A stretch of 64,000 bases of DNA from CAYXSX01 sp964467925 (GCA_964467925.1 CAYXSX010000007.1:1-64000), one strand, 5' to 3'. Numbered from the stretch's first letter, positions 33,423-43,180 are shown. The notes: a model not told the origin generated them from the sequence alone. Program-made: numbers and translations.

Positions 33423-34016
33423 TCAGGCGGCTTTTTGTTGGCGATTGGATTTGGTGAGAGCGACGAAGTTTTTGATGATGTCCATGCCGTGCTGCGTCAG
33501 GACGGATTCCGGATGAAACTGAACACCGTAAACCGGAAACGTTTTATGCCGGATGGCCATGATATCACCGTCTTCTGCGCGAGCTGTGATTTCAAGCGGG
33601 CTGTCAGGAGGAATCTCAACCACAAGCGAATGATACCGCCCGCCGCGAAACGGAGAGGGGATTCCCTTTAAAATACCTTCGCCGTTATGCATGATCTCAC
33701 AATGCTTGCCATGGGTGGGATTTTTACTGCGCACGGTCTTGCCGCCATAAGCTTCTGCAATCGCTTGATGTCCCAAACAGACACCGAGGATTGGCGTATG
33801 CTTCCCACATTCTTTCACAACATCAACACAGATTCCCGCCTCATCGGGCGTACAAGGGCCGGGGGAGAGGACGATCCCGTTAGGGTTAAGCTTCCTGATT
33901 TGCTCTATCGTGATTTTGTCATTACGCACCACGCGCACATCGTTTTCCCCCGCCAGCGTGATATACCGCGCAAGATTGTGAACAAAGCTGTCATAGTTGT
34001 CGATGACAAGGATCAT
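33423..34016 (-). CDS. pabA: Aminodeoxychorismate/anthranilate synthase glutamine amidotransferase component
   Basis: 197-aa class I glutamine amidotransferase. N-terminal MILVIDNYDSFVHNLARYI, PGPCTPDEAGI, the nucleophile in LGVCLGHQAIAEAYGG, and YGVQFHPESVLTQHG with His-Glu of the triad. It supplies ammonia to PabB, whose gene lies just 3 bp upstream. It may also serve tryptophan synthesis, since PabA and TrpG are often shared. Confidence 0.93.
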   Translation of the reverse strand: MILVIDNYDSFVHNLARYITLAGENDVRVVRNDKITIEQIRKLNPNGIVLSPGPCTPDEAGICVDVVKECGKHTPILGVCLGHQAIAEAYGGKTVRSKNPTHGKHCEIMHNGEGILKGIPSPFRGGRYHSLVVEIPPDSPLEITARAEDGDIMAIRHKTFPVYGVQFHPESVLTQHGMDIIKNFVALTKSNRQQKAA

Positions 34017-34019
34017 ATT

Positions 34020-35402
34020 TTAACCCACCCTACAAAACTCGCGTTCATCGTCTTCGAAACATTCTGTGCTGACGCCGCCTGCAAAGCTTTGAAAAATCGC
34101 ATCGGCCTTGTGGAAGGTTTCTTCATATTCGCTGTCTGCATCGGAATCCGATACGATGCCGCCGCCCACCTGAAACGAAACATAGTTGCCTTGATAGACA
34201 AGCGTGCGGATCAGGATATTGCTATCCATACTGCCGTCAAAACCGATATACCCCACGGAGCCGCAATAGGGGCCACGGCGTGTGGGCTCAAGTTCTTCGA
34301 TAATCTCCATGGCACGGATTTTTGGCGCGCCCGTGATCGAGCCGCCGGGGAAACAAGCACGTAATAAATCGAGCGGCGTTTTGTCCTGCTGCAATTTTCC
34401 GGTGACGGTGGAAACAAGATGGTGCACACGGGCGAAGCTCTCAATTTCGCATAGTCCCGTTACGTTTACGCTCTCCGGCGTGCAAACCCGGGAAAGGTCA
34501 TTGCGCAGTAAATCCACGATCATCGTGTTTTCTGCGCGGTCTTTTTCGCTGTTAAGGAGTTCGTTTTTATAGAACTCCTCCATCGCGGCATTGCCGGATC
34601 GCGGGCGCGTGCCCTTAATCGGGCGGGTTTCCACATGGCCGTCCGAAACGGTCAGAAAACGCTCCGGCGAGGCACTGGCGATGTTTACATCACCCGCATT
34701 CATGTAGCATGCAAACGGGGCGGCGTTGACATCGCGTAGCCTTAAATAATGTGAAAACGGTGAAAATCCGGTGGGCAATTCCGCATCAAAACGCTGTGAT
34801 AGATTCGCCTGAAAAATATCACCGGCATGGATGTATTCGATCACCTTGCGTACTTGGTTTTGGTAATCCAGCGCATCGAAATTCGATTCCCATGGTAATT
34901 CAGTGTCGGCGAACACCGGAATAGGTTGCGCTTTTTCAAGTATCCTCAGGAACGCTTTTTGTTTTGCTTTTGCCGCCGCCTCATCGGGGGCATGGGTAAT
35001 GAGCCATGATTTTCCGGTTTTGTGATCATGGGCAAAGACCTGATCGTAAATACCGATAATGGCATCAGGAAGATCGGGATTATCTTTGGCGATGGAGGGA
35101 ATCTCTTCTGTCGTGCGGCCAAGATCGTATCCGAAATATCCTGCCGCGCCGCCTTGGAAGGGGGGAAGACTTTCAATGGTGTTTGTTTGATAAGCCGCAA
35201 GGCGCTTCGCCAGATTATCAAAAAAGTTGCCGTCTTCTACGGGGGTAATCACTTCCACCGGGTCGCACATTGCAAAACTATAGCGGGCATTTTTGTGTTT
35301 TAAGTCGGCGCTATCAAGAAACAAGGCATACGGGCGGTCATGGATCGCGGAAAAAACCGAAACGGGGTTGTAACCCTCAAGCGCCAATACGAAAGGTGTC
35401 AT
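34020..35402 (-). CDS. pabB: Aminodeoxychorismate synthase component I
   Basis: 460-aa chorismate-utilising enzyme. Catalytic domain motifs: SPERFL, ETRPIKGTRPRSGN (the Lys in PIKGT is the PabB-type nucleophile; TrpE has PIAGT), ENTMIVDLLRNDLSRVC, FPGGSITGAPKIRAMEIIEELEP and GPYCGSVGYIGFDG. The N-terminal half is the shorter regulatory-like domain. Start ATG overlaps the stop of the upstream helicase gene (35399) by 4 bp, so a helicase and folate gene share one transcript. Confidence 0.95.
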   Translation of the reverse strand: MTPFVLALEGYNPVSVFSAIHDRPYALFLDSADLKHKNARYSFAMCDPVEVITPVEDGNFFDNLAKRLAAYQTNTIESLPPFQGGAAGYFGYDLGRTTEEIPSIAKDNPDLPDAIIGIYDQVFAHDHKTGKSWLITHAPDEAAAKAKQKAFLRILEKAQPIPVFADTELPWESNFDALDYQNQVRKVIEYIHAGDIFQANLSQRFDAELPTGFSPFSHYLRLRDVNAAPFACYMNAGDVNIASASPERFLTVSDGHVETRPIKGTRPRSGNAAMEEFYKNELLNSEKDRAENTMIVDLLRNDLSRVCTPESVNVTGLCEIESFARVHHLVSTVTGKLQQDKTPLDLLRACFPGGSITGAPKIRAMEIIEELEPTRRGPYCGSVGYIGFDGSMDSNILIRTLVYQGNYVSFQVGGGIVSDSDADSEYEETFHKADAIFQSFAGGVSTECFEDDEREFCRVG

Positions 35403-38317
35403 GTCAAAAACTCTTTAATCTGATTACATATATCAGATAATCCGGTTTTTACAATCTCCACGCCGTCCGGGAACGCACCATGCAAACGAGACGGCAGCAT
35501 GGGGTCCAGCATCACAAATACGCCTTTGTCGCCCGCACGCCGAACCAATCGTCCGAAAGCCTGTTTTAATTTCAGGCGGGCAAGCATTTCATCATATTGC
35601 CGCCCGCCAAAAGCTTCGCGCCGCGCTTTGTGCAAGATGTCGGGGCGGGGCCATGGTACGCGGTCAAAAACAATAAGGCGCAAACTCTCACCCGGAACAT
35701 CGACCCCATCGCGCACAGCATCTGTGCCGAGCAAACAGGCGTGGATATCGTCACGGAAAATATCGACCAGCGTTCCGGCATCAATCTCGTCGACATGTTG
35801 TGAATAAAGCGGCAGTCCAGCGTCTTCAAGCTCTGCGCTTATTTTTCCATGCACGGCGCGCAGGCGCGATATCGCGGTAAACAGGCCTAGTGCTCCGCCA
35901 CCCGACGCCATAAATAGCGCACGGTAGGCTCCGGCCACTTGCGCGAGGTCACCTTTGTTCACGTCATTCACAATGAAAACTTTTGTACGTTTCGGGTAAT
36001 CAAAGGGAGAGTTAAAGGCCTGCTCCAGCGGGTGCGGGGTCAGATATTCCGCGCCGGAACGAATACGCGCGGCTTGCCAGTTTTGCTCCGCGTCCGGTGA
36101 TCCGTCGCGCAAAGTAGCGGAGGTAACAGCCATGCCCTGTACGGTAGGGGCGAGGGCGGAAGCAAACGGCTTCATCGGGTCGACATGGTGGCGGTAATAA
36201 CCGACATCAATCGCGCGGCCATCGATGCGTTCTACGGTGAACCAGTCGACAAATTGCAAAACACCGTCATCCCGTTGGCGCGCTCCGTCAGGGGCGCTCG
36301 CACGAACGGGATCCATATGCCGACCGGCTTTGCCGGTCGATCTTGTGGATTCCGGCTGTTTAAGCGCGGCGTTTGCCGCGCCGCCGGAATGACGATTAGA
36401 TTGATTTTCCTTTAAAGCTTCCAGCATCATCATCCACGCTTTGATCGTCATCTCGCCGCGGTGTTCTAACGCGCTTGCCATGGCATCGAGACGCAGCCTT
36501 GTATCACTGTTCATCTCTCCGCTATCTTGCGCGAGTTTTTTCAAAAGCAGGTCGGACATTTTTTTGACGGGCTTTAAAAGATTGCCCAAAGCTCCATGGA
36601 GCAGGGTTGCTTTTTCAAGCAACGCCCCTTCCACAGGGTGTGTCGGTGTTTCAAGAGAATAGGGGCCGTCGCGCCCCTCGGCTCTGGCGTAAACTTGCTT
36701 GTAAACAAGGTTCAGGAATTGTTCACACGGGCCTGCTGGTTCTCCATCCTTAAACCGCCGCGTCCAGTTTTGCGAGGTCAGGCATTGCGCGCGGTAAAGA
36801 ATATCTTCCAGCAATTTTTCTGCCTCATGATCGCCCGCGATTAAATCTTCGAGGCGGCGTTTAAGACCTCTCGCCCTTGTGCGTTTACCGCCTTCCGCGC
36901 CGAGAATCCATTGGCGCAGTTCCCGTGTTTCTTGCGCACTTAAATGTGCGGCGAAGGCGCTGTCAGCAGCGCTGAAAAGATGGTGGCCTTCATCAAAGAC
37001 GTATCGTGTTGGTAACGCTGCGCCGTTATGGCCATTTCCAAGAGCGGCGTTAATCATGACAAGGGCGTGGTTGGCGACAACGATACGCGCGCGGGTGGCC
37101 TTGCGTTGCGAATGTTCGATAAAGCAGCGTGAGTAATGATCACAAGCGCTGTAGACACATTCTCCGCGCCTGTCAGACAGACCGGATGTGTTTTCAAAGC
37201 CCAGTAAGCCAGGCAGCCAACCGGGGAAATCGGCGCCCGTTAAATCGCCATCTTTTGTGGCAGCGGCCCAGCGCGCCATGATGCCGGCGGCAATCGCATG
37301 GTTGGGATTGCGCGTTGTTTCAACGCCTGCGGCACTTTCCTCAAGGTTTAAAAGACAGAGGTAATTTTCCCGCCCTTTCCTCATCGCAACATTCACGTTT
37401 TTAATTTCCGGATCGGGGTAAAGCCGGCCGAGTTCCTGATCGATCTGGCGTTGCAGGTTCTTGGTATAGGTCGAAAGCCAGACAGTGCCCTGATTTTTCT
37501 CCGCCCATACACTGGCGGGCGCGAGATAGCCGAGCGTCTTTCCAACGCCCGTTCCGGCTTCGGCCAACACGACATGTGGCGCCTGATCTTCCGCTGTCGG
37601 AGGTTCGAACGCGTGCGCAATGTGCGCGGTATATTCGCGCTGTTCAAGGCGCTGCTCCGCATCATGGCCGATCAGTTGCTGCAGGCGTTCTTCCGCTTCA
37701 ATCGTCGTCACGCCAAAATGTGATGGCGGCGGGGCGGGCGCTTCTTCCGCCCATTCGGGAAGCTTGCGCCAGACATTCATGGCGGTGCGCGTCCCCACCA
37801 ATTCATCTTCGTCGTATGTTTGCCCAAGGGCAGAAAATACAAACGGTGTCCACGCCCAACCCTTGCCCCGCATGCCCATAGCGGATGAAATTTTAATCGG
37901 GTCGGCTTTTTCGTTCAAAATATCTTGCTGCAAATCGGAGAGCAGGGCGCGGGTAATATCAAGAAGCGCCAAGGGGAAATCTTCAAAACTTTCCGGCACG
38001 GATAACCCAAGCGCTTTACAAAGTCCTGCGGGTGTGGGAACGGCAAAAGCGGTGGGGTGCGTAAAGGCAAACAGCTCTAGGACGTCAAACGCGAAAAAAT
38101 TATCTTGCGCGCCCGTCATGCCCAGCTTGCCGCGTGTGAAAGGCGTGTGGCACACCAGAACCGGTTTGTTATGCACCAGCATTTTCGCCTGATTATGAGG
38201 GATGAGCTTTATCTCCCCGTCCGTATTCATCATCACGGCCTCACGCGCATTCACGCATAAAGCGGGAATATCGGGCAGGGTGATTTTTTCTGGCATGGTT
38301 TGTGGTTGGAGACTCAT
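35399..38317 (-). CDS. DinG/YoaA-type Fe-S DNA helicase with an in-frame repeat insertion
   Basis: 972-aa superfamily 2 helicase related to DinG. The N-terminal about 200 residues form an alphaproteobacterial-type extension (FAFDVLELFAFTHPTAFAVPTP). Walker A is AEAGTGVGKT (252-261). Fe-S ligand cysteines lie in ECVYSACDHYSRC, plus one further upstream (YLCLL). Walker B is VFDEGHHLF; late motifs include LGLFTAISRLRAVHG, GTDAVRDGVDVPGESL and QAFGRLVRRAGDKGV. Between about residues 642 and 684 lies a foreign segment (HSGGAANAALKQPESTRSTG...), encoded by a GTCAT-ended repeat; the frame is intact. Its stop overlaps the pabB start. Its role would be repair of DNA or RNA-DNA structures (family knowledge). 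Confidence 0.9.
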   Translation of the reverse strand: MSLQPQTMPEKITLPDIPALCVNAREAVMMNTDGEIKLIPHNQAKMLVHNKPVLVCHTPFTRGKLGMTGAQDNFFAFDVLELFAFTHPTAFAVPTPAGLCKALGLSVPESFEDFPLALLDITRALLSDLQQDILNEKADPIKISSAMGMRGKGWAWTPFVFSALGQTYDEDELVGTRTAMNVWRKLPEWAEEAPAPPPSHFGVTTIEAEERLQQLIGHDAEQRLEQREYTAHIAHAFEPPTAEDQAPHVVLAEAGTGVGKTLGYLAPASVWAEKNQGTVWLSTYTKNLQRQIDQELGRLYPDPEIKNVNVAMRKGRENYLCLLNLEESAAGVETTRNPNHAIAAGIMARWAAATKDGDLTGADFPGWLPGLLGFENTSGLSDRRGECVYSACDHYSRCFIEHSQRKATRARIVVANHALVMINAALGNGHNGAALPTRYVFDEGHHLFSAADSAFAAHLSAQETRELRQWILGAEGGKRTRARGLKRRLEDLIAGDHEAEKLLEDILYRAQCLTSQNWTRRFKDGEPAGPCEQFLNLVYKQVYARAEGRDGPYSLETPTHPVEGALLEKATLLHGALGNLLKPVKKMSDLLLKKLAQDSGEMNSDTRLRLDAMASALEHRGEMTIKAWMMMLEALKENQSNRHSGGAANAALKQPESTRSTGKAGRHMDPVRASAPDGARQRDDGVLQFVDWFTVERIDGRAIDVGYYRHHVDPMKPFASALAPTVQGMAVTSATLRDGSPDAEQNWQAARIRSGAEYLTPHPLEQAFNSPFDYPKRTKVFIVNDVNKGDLAQVAGAYRALFMASGGGALGLFTAISRLRAVHGKISAELEDAGLPLYSQHVDEIDAGTLVDIFRDDIHACLLGTDAVRDGVDVPGESLRLIVFDRVPWPRPDILHKARREAFGGRQYDEMLARLKLKQAFGRLVRRAGDKGVFVMLDPMLPSRLHGAFPDGVEIVKTGLSDICNQIKEFLT
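36266..36393. repeat. Palindromic element inside the DinG-like gene
   Basis: 128 bp between GTCATCCCG and CCGGAATGAC, with inner palindromes CGACCGGCTTTGCCGGTCG and GGCGCGGCAAACGCCGCGC-like. Read in frame on the minus strand; one strand encodes HSGGAANAALKQPE, similar to the HSGEGRNPSLK read from the xerC element. Confidence 0.88.
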
Positions 38318-38332
38318 TGTCGCATATTAAAC

Positions 38333-38416
38333 GTCATTGCGAGGCCTTGCAAAGGCCGAAGCAATCCAGAGCTATAAGATAAATGACTGGATTGCTTCGC
38401 TGTTGCTCGCAATGAC
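38333..38416. repeat. Dispersed palindromic element, GTCATTGCG type
   Basis: GTCATTGCGAGGCC... to ...GCTCGCAATGAC with an internal GAAGCAATCCAGAG / CTGGATTGCTTCG inverted pair. It fills the helicase-mscS gap. Confidence 0.88.
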
Positions 38417-38425
38417 GTCAATTCC

Positions 38426-39592
38426 TTATTTTTTGGTTTTGGAAGAGGTTTTGGAAGGCGGCATAAAAATTTCCGCCGCTTGACCGGGGAGGGATTCCAC
38501 ATACAGGCTTTGTGAGGGGAATGCGAAGGATGATTTTGCCTTTTTCTCCACGATGTCCTTGATGGCCAGCGCGAAGTTTTCTTTGACCTCCAGATACTCG
38601 CCCCACACGGTGGTTTTGGTGAAGCAATAGACCAGTATGTCGATGGAGCTGGCGTTAAAACTGTCTACTCTTACGAAGGTGGAGACTTCCTCCGGGCTGG
38701 CGAAGGCATCGTTGCCTGCGATGTATTCCGTGATACCGTCGCGAATGGTCTTAAGCTGTTCGATAGTGGTGCCGTAAGTCACGCCGATCTTCCAGTAAAT
38801 CCGGCGGTGGGTCATGCGGGAGAAATTAGTGACCACGGTATCGGAAAGCTGCGAATTGGGGACGTGCACGGGCGCCTTGTCGAAACGGCGGATTTTAGTG
38901 GAGCGGAAACCGATATCCTCCACCGTGCCTTCGACCACGCCCTCCACCATAATCCATTCGCCGGGGTAAAAGCGCTTCTCCGCGATAATGGTCAGGCCGC
39001 CGATAAGGTTTTTGAACAAATCCTGCGCGCCCAGCGCCACCGCCGCGCCGAACAAGCCAAGCCCGGCCAGAAGCGGCCCCACCTTGATGCCCCAGATTTC
39101 CAGTATCACGGCCGCGCCGATAAAGATCACGATAACCTTCAGCGCCTTGAACAGCCAGCTAACCATCGTATCGGTCAGCAGAGTGCGCAGGCCGTTTAAA
39201 ATTCGGCTGACAGGCGTAAGGGCGCGGTGCAGCGCCCAGAAAATCGTAAAGGCGATCAGGGAGCGCTCCAGCTTGATCATAAAGACGTCCAGCCCGCCCT
39301 CAAGGTCCAGATAGCTGGTCGAAAAGAAAATCCCCATAATCACAGGCACGAAACGGATCGGCGGGATCAGCGCGTTGACGATTTTATCGTCAATTGGCGT
39401 GGTGCTTTTTTCCGCCCAATTATGCAGGTGGTAAAGCACGTATTTGCTGAAAATCCCCCGGAAAATAAGGAACAGCGCGAATATGCCGATGGCCACAATA
39501 ATGCGCCCGACATCCACGCCCATAAATCCCTGTTGCCAAACATCGACAACCTGTTCCCAGAATTTCAGCAATGTGTCTTGCGATTTTTCCAT
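38426..39592 (-). CDS. MscS-family mechanosensitive channel
   Basis: 388-aa membrane protein. Several N-terminal hydrophobic segments (about 28-45, 80-100, 110-130, 155-175), then the pore helix LAGLGLFGAAVALGAQDLFKNLIGGL, with the Gly/Ala pattern of MscS TM3. The beta domain FYPGEWIMVEGVVEGTVEDIGFRSTKIRRFD and PNSQLSDTVVTNFSRM, and a C-terminal alpha/beta domain follow. Expected role: release of osmolytes under hypo-osmotic stress. A Lys/Ser-rich tail (FMPPSKTSSKTKK) ends it. Confidence 0.93.
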   Translation of the reverse strand: MEKSQDTLLKFWEQVVDVWQQGFMGVDVGRIIVAIGIFALFLIFRGIFSKYVLYHLHNWAEKSTTPIDDKIVNALIPPIRFVPVIMGIFFSTSYLDLEGGLDVFMIKLERSLIAFTIFWALHRALTPVSRILNGLRTLLTDTMVSWLFKALKVIVIFIGAAVILEIWGIKVGPLLAGLGLFGAAVALGAQDLFKNLIGGLTIIAEKRFYPGEWIMVEGVVEGTVEDIGFRSTKIRRFDKAPVHVPNSQLSDTVVTNFSRMTHRRIYWKIGVTYGTTIEQLKTIRDGITEYIAGNDAFASPEEVSTFVRVDSFNASSIDILVYCFTKTTVWGEYLEVKENFALAIKDIVEKKAKSSFAFPSQSLYVESLPGQAAEIFMPPSKTSSKTKK

Positions 39593-39620
39593 CGGTCTTT
39601 ACGGTTGCAAGTTAGTTTTA

Positions 39621-41303
39621 TCAGGCCGCTTTCGCCAGTTTCCCCTCCAGCGCATCGCGGATAAGGGCGGCGGTTTCTTTGGGGCCGTAAAAGGCGACGA
39701 ACGGGCCGAAGCGCGGGCCTTCATTTTCGCCCAGCAATACCTGATAAATCGCCTGGAACCACTCGCGCAGTTCTTCTTTCTCGTAACCGTTTTCTTTTCC
39801 GGCTGTGAAAACTTCGGTCATGTAATCGTCTGCTTCAAGGCCTTCATCCATTGTTTCCAATTTCGCGGCAAGGGCGGTTAACGCGGCGCGCTCGCGGTCA
39901 TCGGGCAGGCGGTAGTTTTTCGCGGGCAATACAAAATCACGGTAATAACGCACGGCATATCCGATCAGGCGGTCGAGGAACGGCGCGTTTTCGGGGGTCG
40001 TACCCGGTTTGTGGTGGGCGATGAACTTCCAGATCACGGCGGGGTCGTCGGTGCTTGCCGCATTCACAAGGTTGAGCAGTAACGCAAAGCTCACGGGTGT
40101 GTGCTGGCTGTTCGGAATTTTGCCGTCATGGATATACCATGCCGGGTTTTCCAGCACCTTGTCCGGCGTTTGTTCGGGAAGCTTCTGGGCGAACTGGATG
40201 TATTCGTCCACCGCCTTCGGGATCATGTCGAAATACAGCTTCTTGGCCGATGTGGGGCGCAGATACATATAATAGGCAAGGCTTTCATGCGGGGCGTAGT
40301 GCAGCCATTCTTCCACCGCCAGCCCGTTGCCTTTGGATTTGGAAATCTTCTCGCCCTTTTCGTCGAGGAAAAGCTCGTACCGGAATCCGGCAGGTCCGCG
40401 TCCGCCCAGAATTTGCACGATCTTGGCGGCCACTTCGGCGGCGGTAACAAGGTCCTTGCCCGCCATTTCATAGTCGATATCCATCGCGTACCAGCGCAGG
40501 GCCCAGTCCGCACGCCATTGCGCCTTGCATCCGCCGCCAAGAATGTTGTGCGTGAATATTTCGCCGGCTTCGTATCCGCTCTTGTCCTTTTCGCTGTCGT
40601 CCAGCACTTCGAATTCCACCACGCCCTTTGCCGCGTCCACCACGTTGCGCACGATGGCGTTATGCAGAACGACGGGGGAGGGTTTATCTGCGCCCTTTTT
40701 CTGCACGATGGGCAGGATGGGTGAATAGGTTGCCTTTCGCTCGGGGCCGAGGAGGGGGAGGACGGCCTCGCGTACCTCGTCGTATTTTTGGAGCATCAGC
40801 GTGAGCGTTTCATCAAACTGTCCGGTCTTGTAGCAATCTTTGGTCGAGCTTTTGAATTCGTATTCAAACCCGAAGCTGTCGAGGAATTCACGAAGCTTGG
40901 CATTGTTATGTTCGGCGAAGCTCGCGAAATCCGTATCGAACGGGTTGGGAACGGAAGTTAGCGGCACGCCGATCTGGTCGCGCAAAATTTCCTGATTGGG
41001 AATGTTGGTCGGCACTTTGCGGAGCGCGTCCATGTCGTCGGAAAAGCAGATCAGTTTGGTCGGAATGCCCGGTGCAAGGCGCTGAAAGGCGCGCATAACC
41101 ATCGTGGTGCGCGCGACCTCGCCGAACGTGCCGATATGCGGCAGGCCCGACGGGCCGTATCCCGTTTCAAATGCGACGTATCCCTTGGGGCCGGGTTTTA
41201 TCTCGCCCTTGTTCATGGCGCGCAGGCGCTTGATCACGCCCTTGGCTTCTTCGAACGGCCAGGCGCGGCATTTTTCGGCTATATCTTGCGGTATATCATT
41301 CAT
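39621..41303 (-). CDS. lysS: Lysyl-tRNA synthetase, class I
   Basis: 560-aa class I enzyme (archaeal-type, common in Alphaproteobacteria). HIGH-type motif in GYGPSGLPHIGTFGEV and KMSKS-type motif KISKSKGNGLAVEEWL. Also typical: EIFTHNILGGGCKAQWRADWALRW, and the C-terminal helix bundle for anticodon recognition (PAVIWKFIAHHKPG). No class II LysRS motif is seen. Single gene with short gaps on both sides. Confidence 0.96.
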   Translation of the reverse strand: MNDIPQDIAEKCRAWPFEEAKGVIKRLRAMNKGEIKPGPKGYVAFETGYGPSGLPHIGTFGEVARTTMVMRAFQRLAPGIPTKLICFSDDMDALRKVPTNIPNQEILRDQIGVPLTSVPNPFDTDFASFAEHNNAKLREFLDSFGFEYEFKSSTKDCYKTGQFDETLTLMLQKYDEVREAVLPLLGPERKATYSPILPIVQKKGADKPSPVVLHNAIVRNVVDAAKGVVEFEVLDDSEKDKSGYEAGEIFTHNILGGGCKAQWRADWALRWYAMDIDYEMAGKDLVTAAEVAAKIVQILGGRGPAGFRYELFLDEKGEKISKSKGNGLAVEEWLHYAPHESLAYYMYLRPTSAKKLYFDMIPKAVDEYIQFAQKLPEQTPDKVLENPAWYIHDGKIPNSQHTPVSFALLLNLVNAASTDDPAVIWKFIAHHKPGTTPENAPFLDRLIGYAVRYYRDFVLPAKNYRLPDDRERAALTALAAKLETMDEGLEADDYMTEVFTAGKENGYEKEELREWFQAIYQVLLGENEGPRFGPFVAFYGPKETAALIRDALEGKLAKAA

Positions 41304-41376
41304 AGCGCGGGAGAATAGCAGGGACTTCGGCGCGATTCAAAGCCTATTTTGGATAAAAGCCCCGGCCTTACGCTAT

Positions 41377-41940
41377 CTACTGTTGTTCTCTTATGAGATG
41401 GTCAATTTCTTCCCGGTATGGCTCTACCACCTTAATATCTGCCTCAGGGGGCGGAATTTTTAAGGTTTTCAGATTTTCTATGACATCGGGGGCCATAAGC
41501 ATTTGTACTTCGGGAGGAAGAGAGGCCATAACTTCCGGAGACATGCCCTGCATGCTTTCTTTCAGTACGTCGAGGTCAATGTCTTTCACGGTATCGTTAA
41601 GGTGTGCTTTCAAAATCCTGTCGCTTTTATCGCCCCAGTTTTCGGCGGAACTATATCCGTGCTTTTTTACGGCTGCATCCAGCTTTGTATAATAACCAGG
41701 CACTTTTTGTTTCATCAGTGCCAGAAGTTCTCTGCTGTTTTTCGTGGTAAGCACTTCTTTATAGTTTTTTCCGGGCCCCAGAATTTTCGATTCAACCATA
41801 ATGTTCGACGTATCGCGGTAGCTTCCGATAAATCTTTCTACATCAGCGGATGTAAGGGGCTCTGCGGAATAAGCGGGGGGAATAGAAAATATAAACGTTG
41901 CGAGGCAGGCCGCGATAAGAACGATTTTAAAGTGTTTCAT
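41377..41940 (-). CDS. Secreted hypothetical protein
   Basis: 187-aa protein with a signal peptide (MKHFKIVLIAACLATFIFSI, cleavage near AYSA-E, about residue 26). The mature part is helical and Lys/Glu-rich (VERFIGSYRDTSNIMVESK, DVLKESMQGMSPEVMASLPPEV) and has no cysteines. I recognise no family with confidence. Likely periplasmic. Confidence 0.7.
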   Translation of the reverse strand: MKHFKIVLIAACLATFIFSIPPAYSAEPLTSADVERFIGSYRDTSNIMVESKILGPGKNYKEVLTTKNSRELLALMKQKVPGYYTKLDAAVKKHGYSSAENWGDKSDRILKAHLNDTVKDIDLDVLKESMQGMSPEVMASLPPEVQMLMAPDVIENLKTLKIPPPEADIKVVEPYREEIDHLIREQQ

Positions 41941-42400
41941 GAATGCAGGTTCCCGAAAGTATTTTGCACGTTATGTACGGTGAACTGAATAACAACAAAA
42001 CTACGCGGTTTATTATTCTCAAAACATAGCCACGTTAATAAAGCTTGGAACTTATCCCGAAAAACATTTCCGTATTGGCTAATTATTGGGCTTGAAGTAG
42101 TTTTTATTATAATTTAAATAATTATTCCATTTTTTATCCATAATAATAAGCATTGATTGCAGTATTGTTTTAATACTGAACTTTTTATCATTATAATTAA
42201 GAAAAATTCATATACATATATTTTTGCATAAGTTGACAGGATTTGGTTTGATTCTATATATTCTGCATAACTTGCTCTTAGATATGTTCCTGAATTTCAA
42301 AAAATCTAATCTATATTTGTGTATTATTTTTAAGTTTTGGAACAAATTAGCGCGCTTAAGCGTTTAAAAGGGCATTGGTGCAACAACGACGAAAGGAACC
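41941..42400. other. AT-rich intergenic region without genes
   Basis: 460 bp, strikingly richer in A/T than the rest of the window, with runs such as TTTATTATAATTTAAATAATTATT. It separates the divergently arranged genes at 41940 (minus) and 42401 (plus), so it should hold both promoters. I see no tRNA or ORF of note. Such A/T-rich tracts can bind H-NS-like or IHF proteins (inference). Confidence 0.7.
42233..42262 (+). promoter_or_regulatory. Candidate sigma70 promoter
   Basis: TTGACA (42233-42238) with TATATT (42257-42262), 18-bp spacer; TATATA two bases earlier is an alternative. About 140 bp before the ATG at 42401, leaving a long leader. Confidence 0.5.
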
Positions 42401-43180
42401 ATGGCACAACGTGTAGCTGAACTGACAGCAGACCAGACACCGGAAGGTGAAATTTCTTATGATAAAATGCGCTCTCAGGTTGAAAATGTAGAGCGCGAGG
42501 CCGCAAAGCAAGGCCAGAAAGCGCAGCGGGAAATTACCGCTACGCACAAGATTACCGGCCTTAGAGGGCTTTTCAGAGCCGTGACCGGTCGGCCCACGAC
42601 GGAAACGCGTCGTCATGACCGCATTGCCGATCTTCAGAAATCCTACGGCGAGGTCGTTGATGCGAATGTGCGCGTCAAAGCGGCTAACGAAAATAACGAA
42701 GAAGTCGGCTATGTCGGTGTCCACGAAGGAAGAAGCCGCATGCGTTCTGTTGTGAATCTGAAGGATGAACTCCGTGCCTCTTCCATCTTTGCCAATATCG
42801 TCAAAGGTATTCGCGATACGCTCAAGGATATCTTTTCCCGCAAGAAGGAAGAGCCCGAAGCGGACGACATATATAATGACGATATATATAAGACAGAAGA
42901 AACTCTTCCCGCCCGGGCCGTGACATCTGAAAAGGAACCGGAAGAGACAATAGAAGAGGCAATACACACGCCGCCTATTGCTCCTGAATTCGGCCGCGTC
43001 CATGAAGGTCAGAACGAAGAGGCTGCCGCGCCCGTAACGGCGGCAAATGATGAGGAGGGTTTGCAACGCGACTTTAACCCTTCCGCATCCGGTGTGGTGA
43101 TTATGATGCCCGCCCGTTCGGCTCATGTTGCCGAAAGTGAAAACGCCGCCCCTGAGCCGACACTTTCACGCATCGCCTGA
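42401..43180 (+). CDS. Hypothetical acidic protein
   Basis: 259-aa protein with GAAAGGAACC just before the ATG. The first 60 residues are charged and helical (TPEGEISYDKMRSQVENVEREAAKQ), followed by a basic helix (HKITGLRGLFRAVTGRPTTETRRHDR). Residues from about 145 on are acidic and Pro/Glu-rich (KKEEPEADDIYNDDIYKTEE), probably disordered. No signal peptide or membrane segment. No family recognised. The basic-then-acidic layout would suit a nucleic-acid-associated or scaffold role, which is inference. Confidence 0.65.
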   Translation: MAQRVAELTADQTPEGEISYDKMRSQVENVEREAAKQGQKAQREITATHKITGLRGLFRAVTGRPTTETRRHDRIADLQKSYGEVVDANVRVKAANENNEEVGYVGVHEGRSRMRSVVNLKDELRASSIFANIVKGIRDTLKDIFSRKKEEPEADDIYNDDIYKTEETLPARAVTSEKEPEETIEEAIHTPPIAPEFGRVHEGQNEEAAAPVTAANDEEGLQRDFNPSASGVVIMMPARSAHVAESENAAPEPTLSRIA

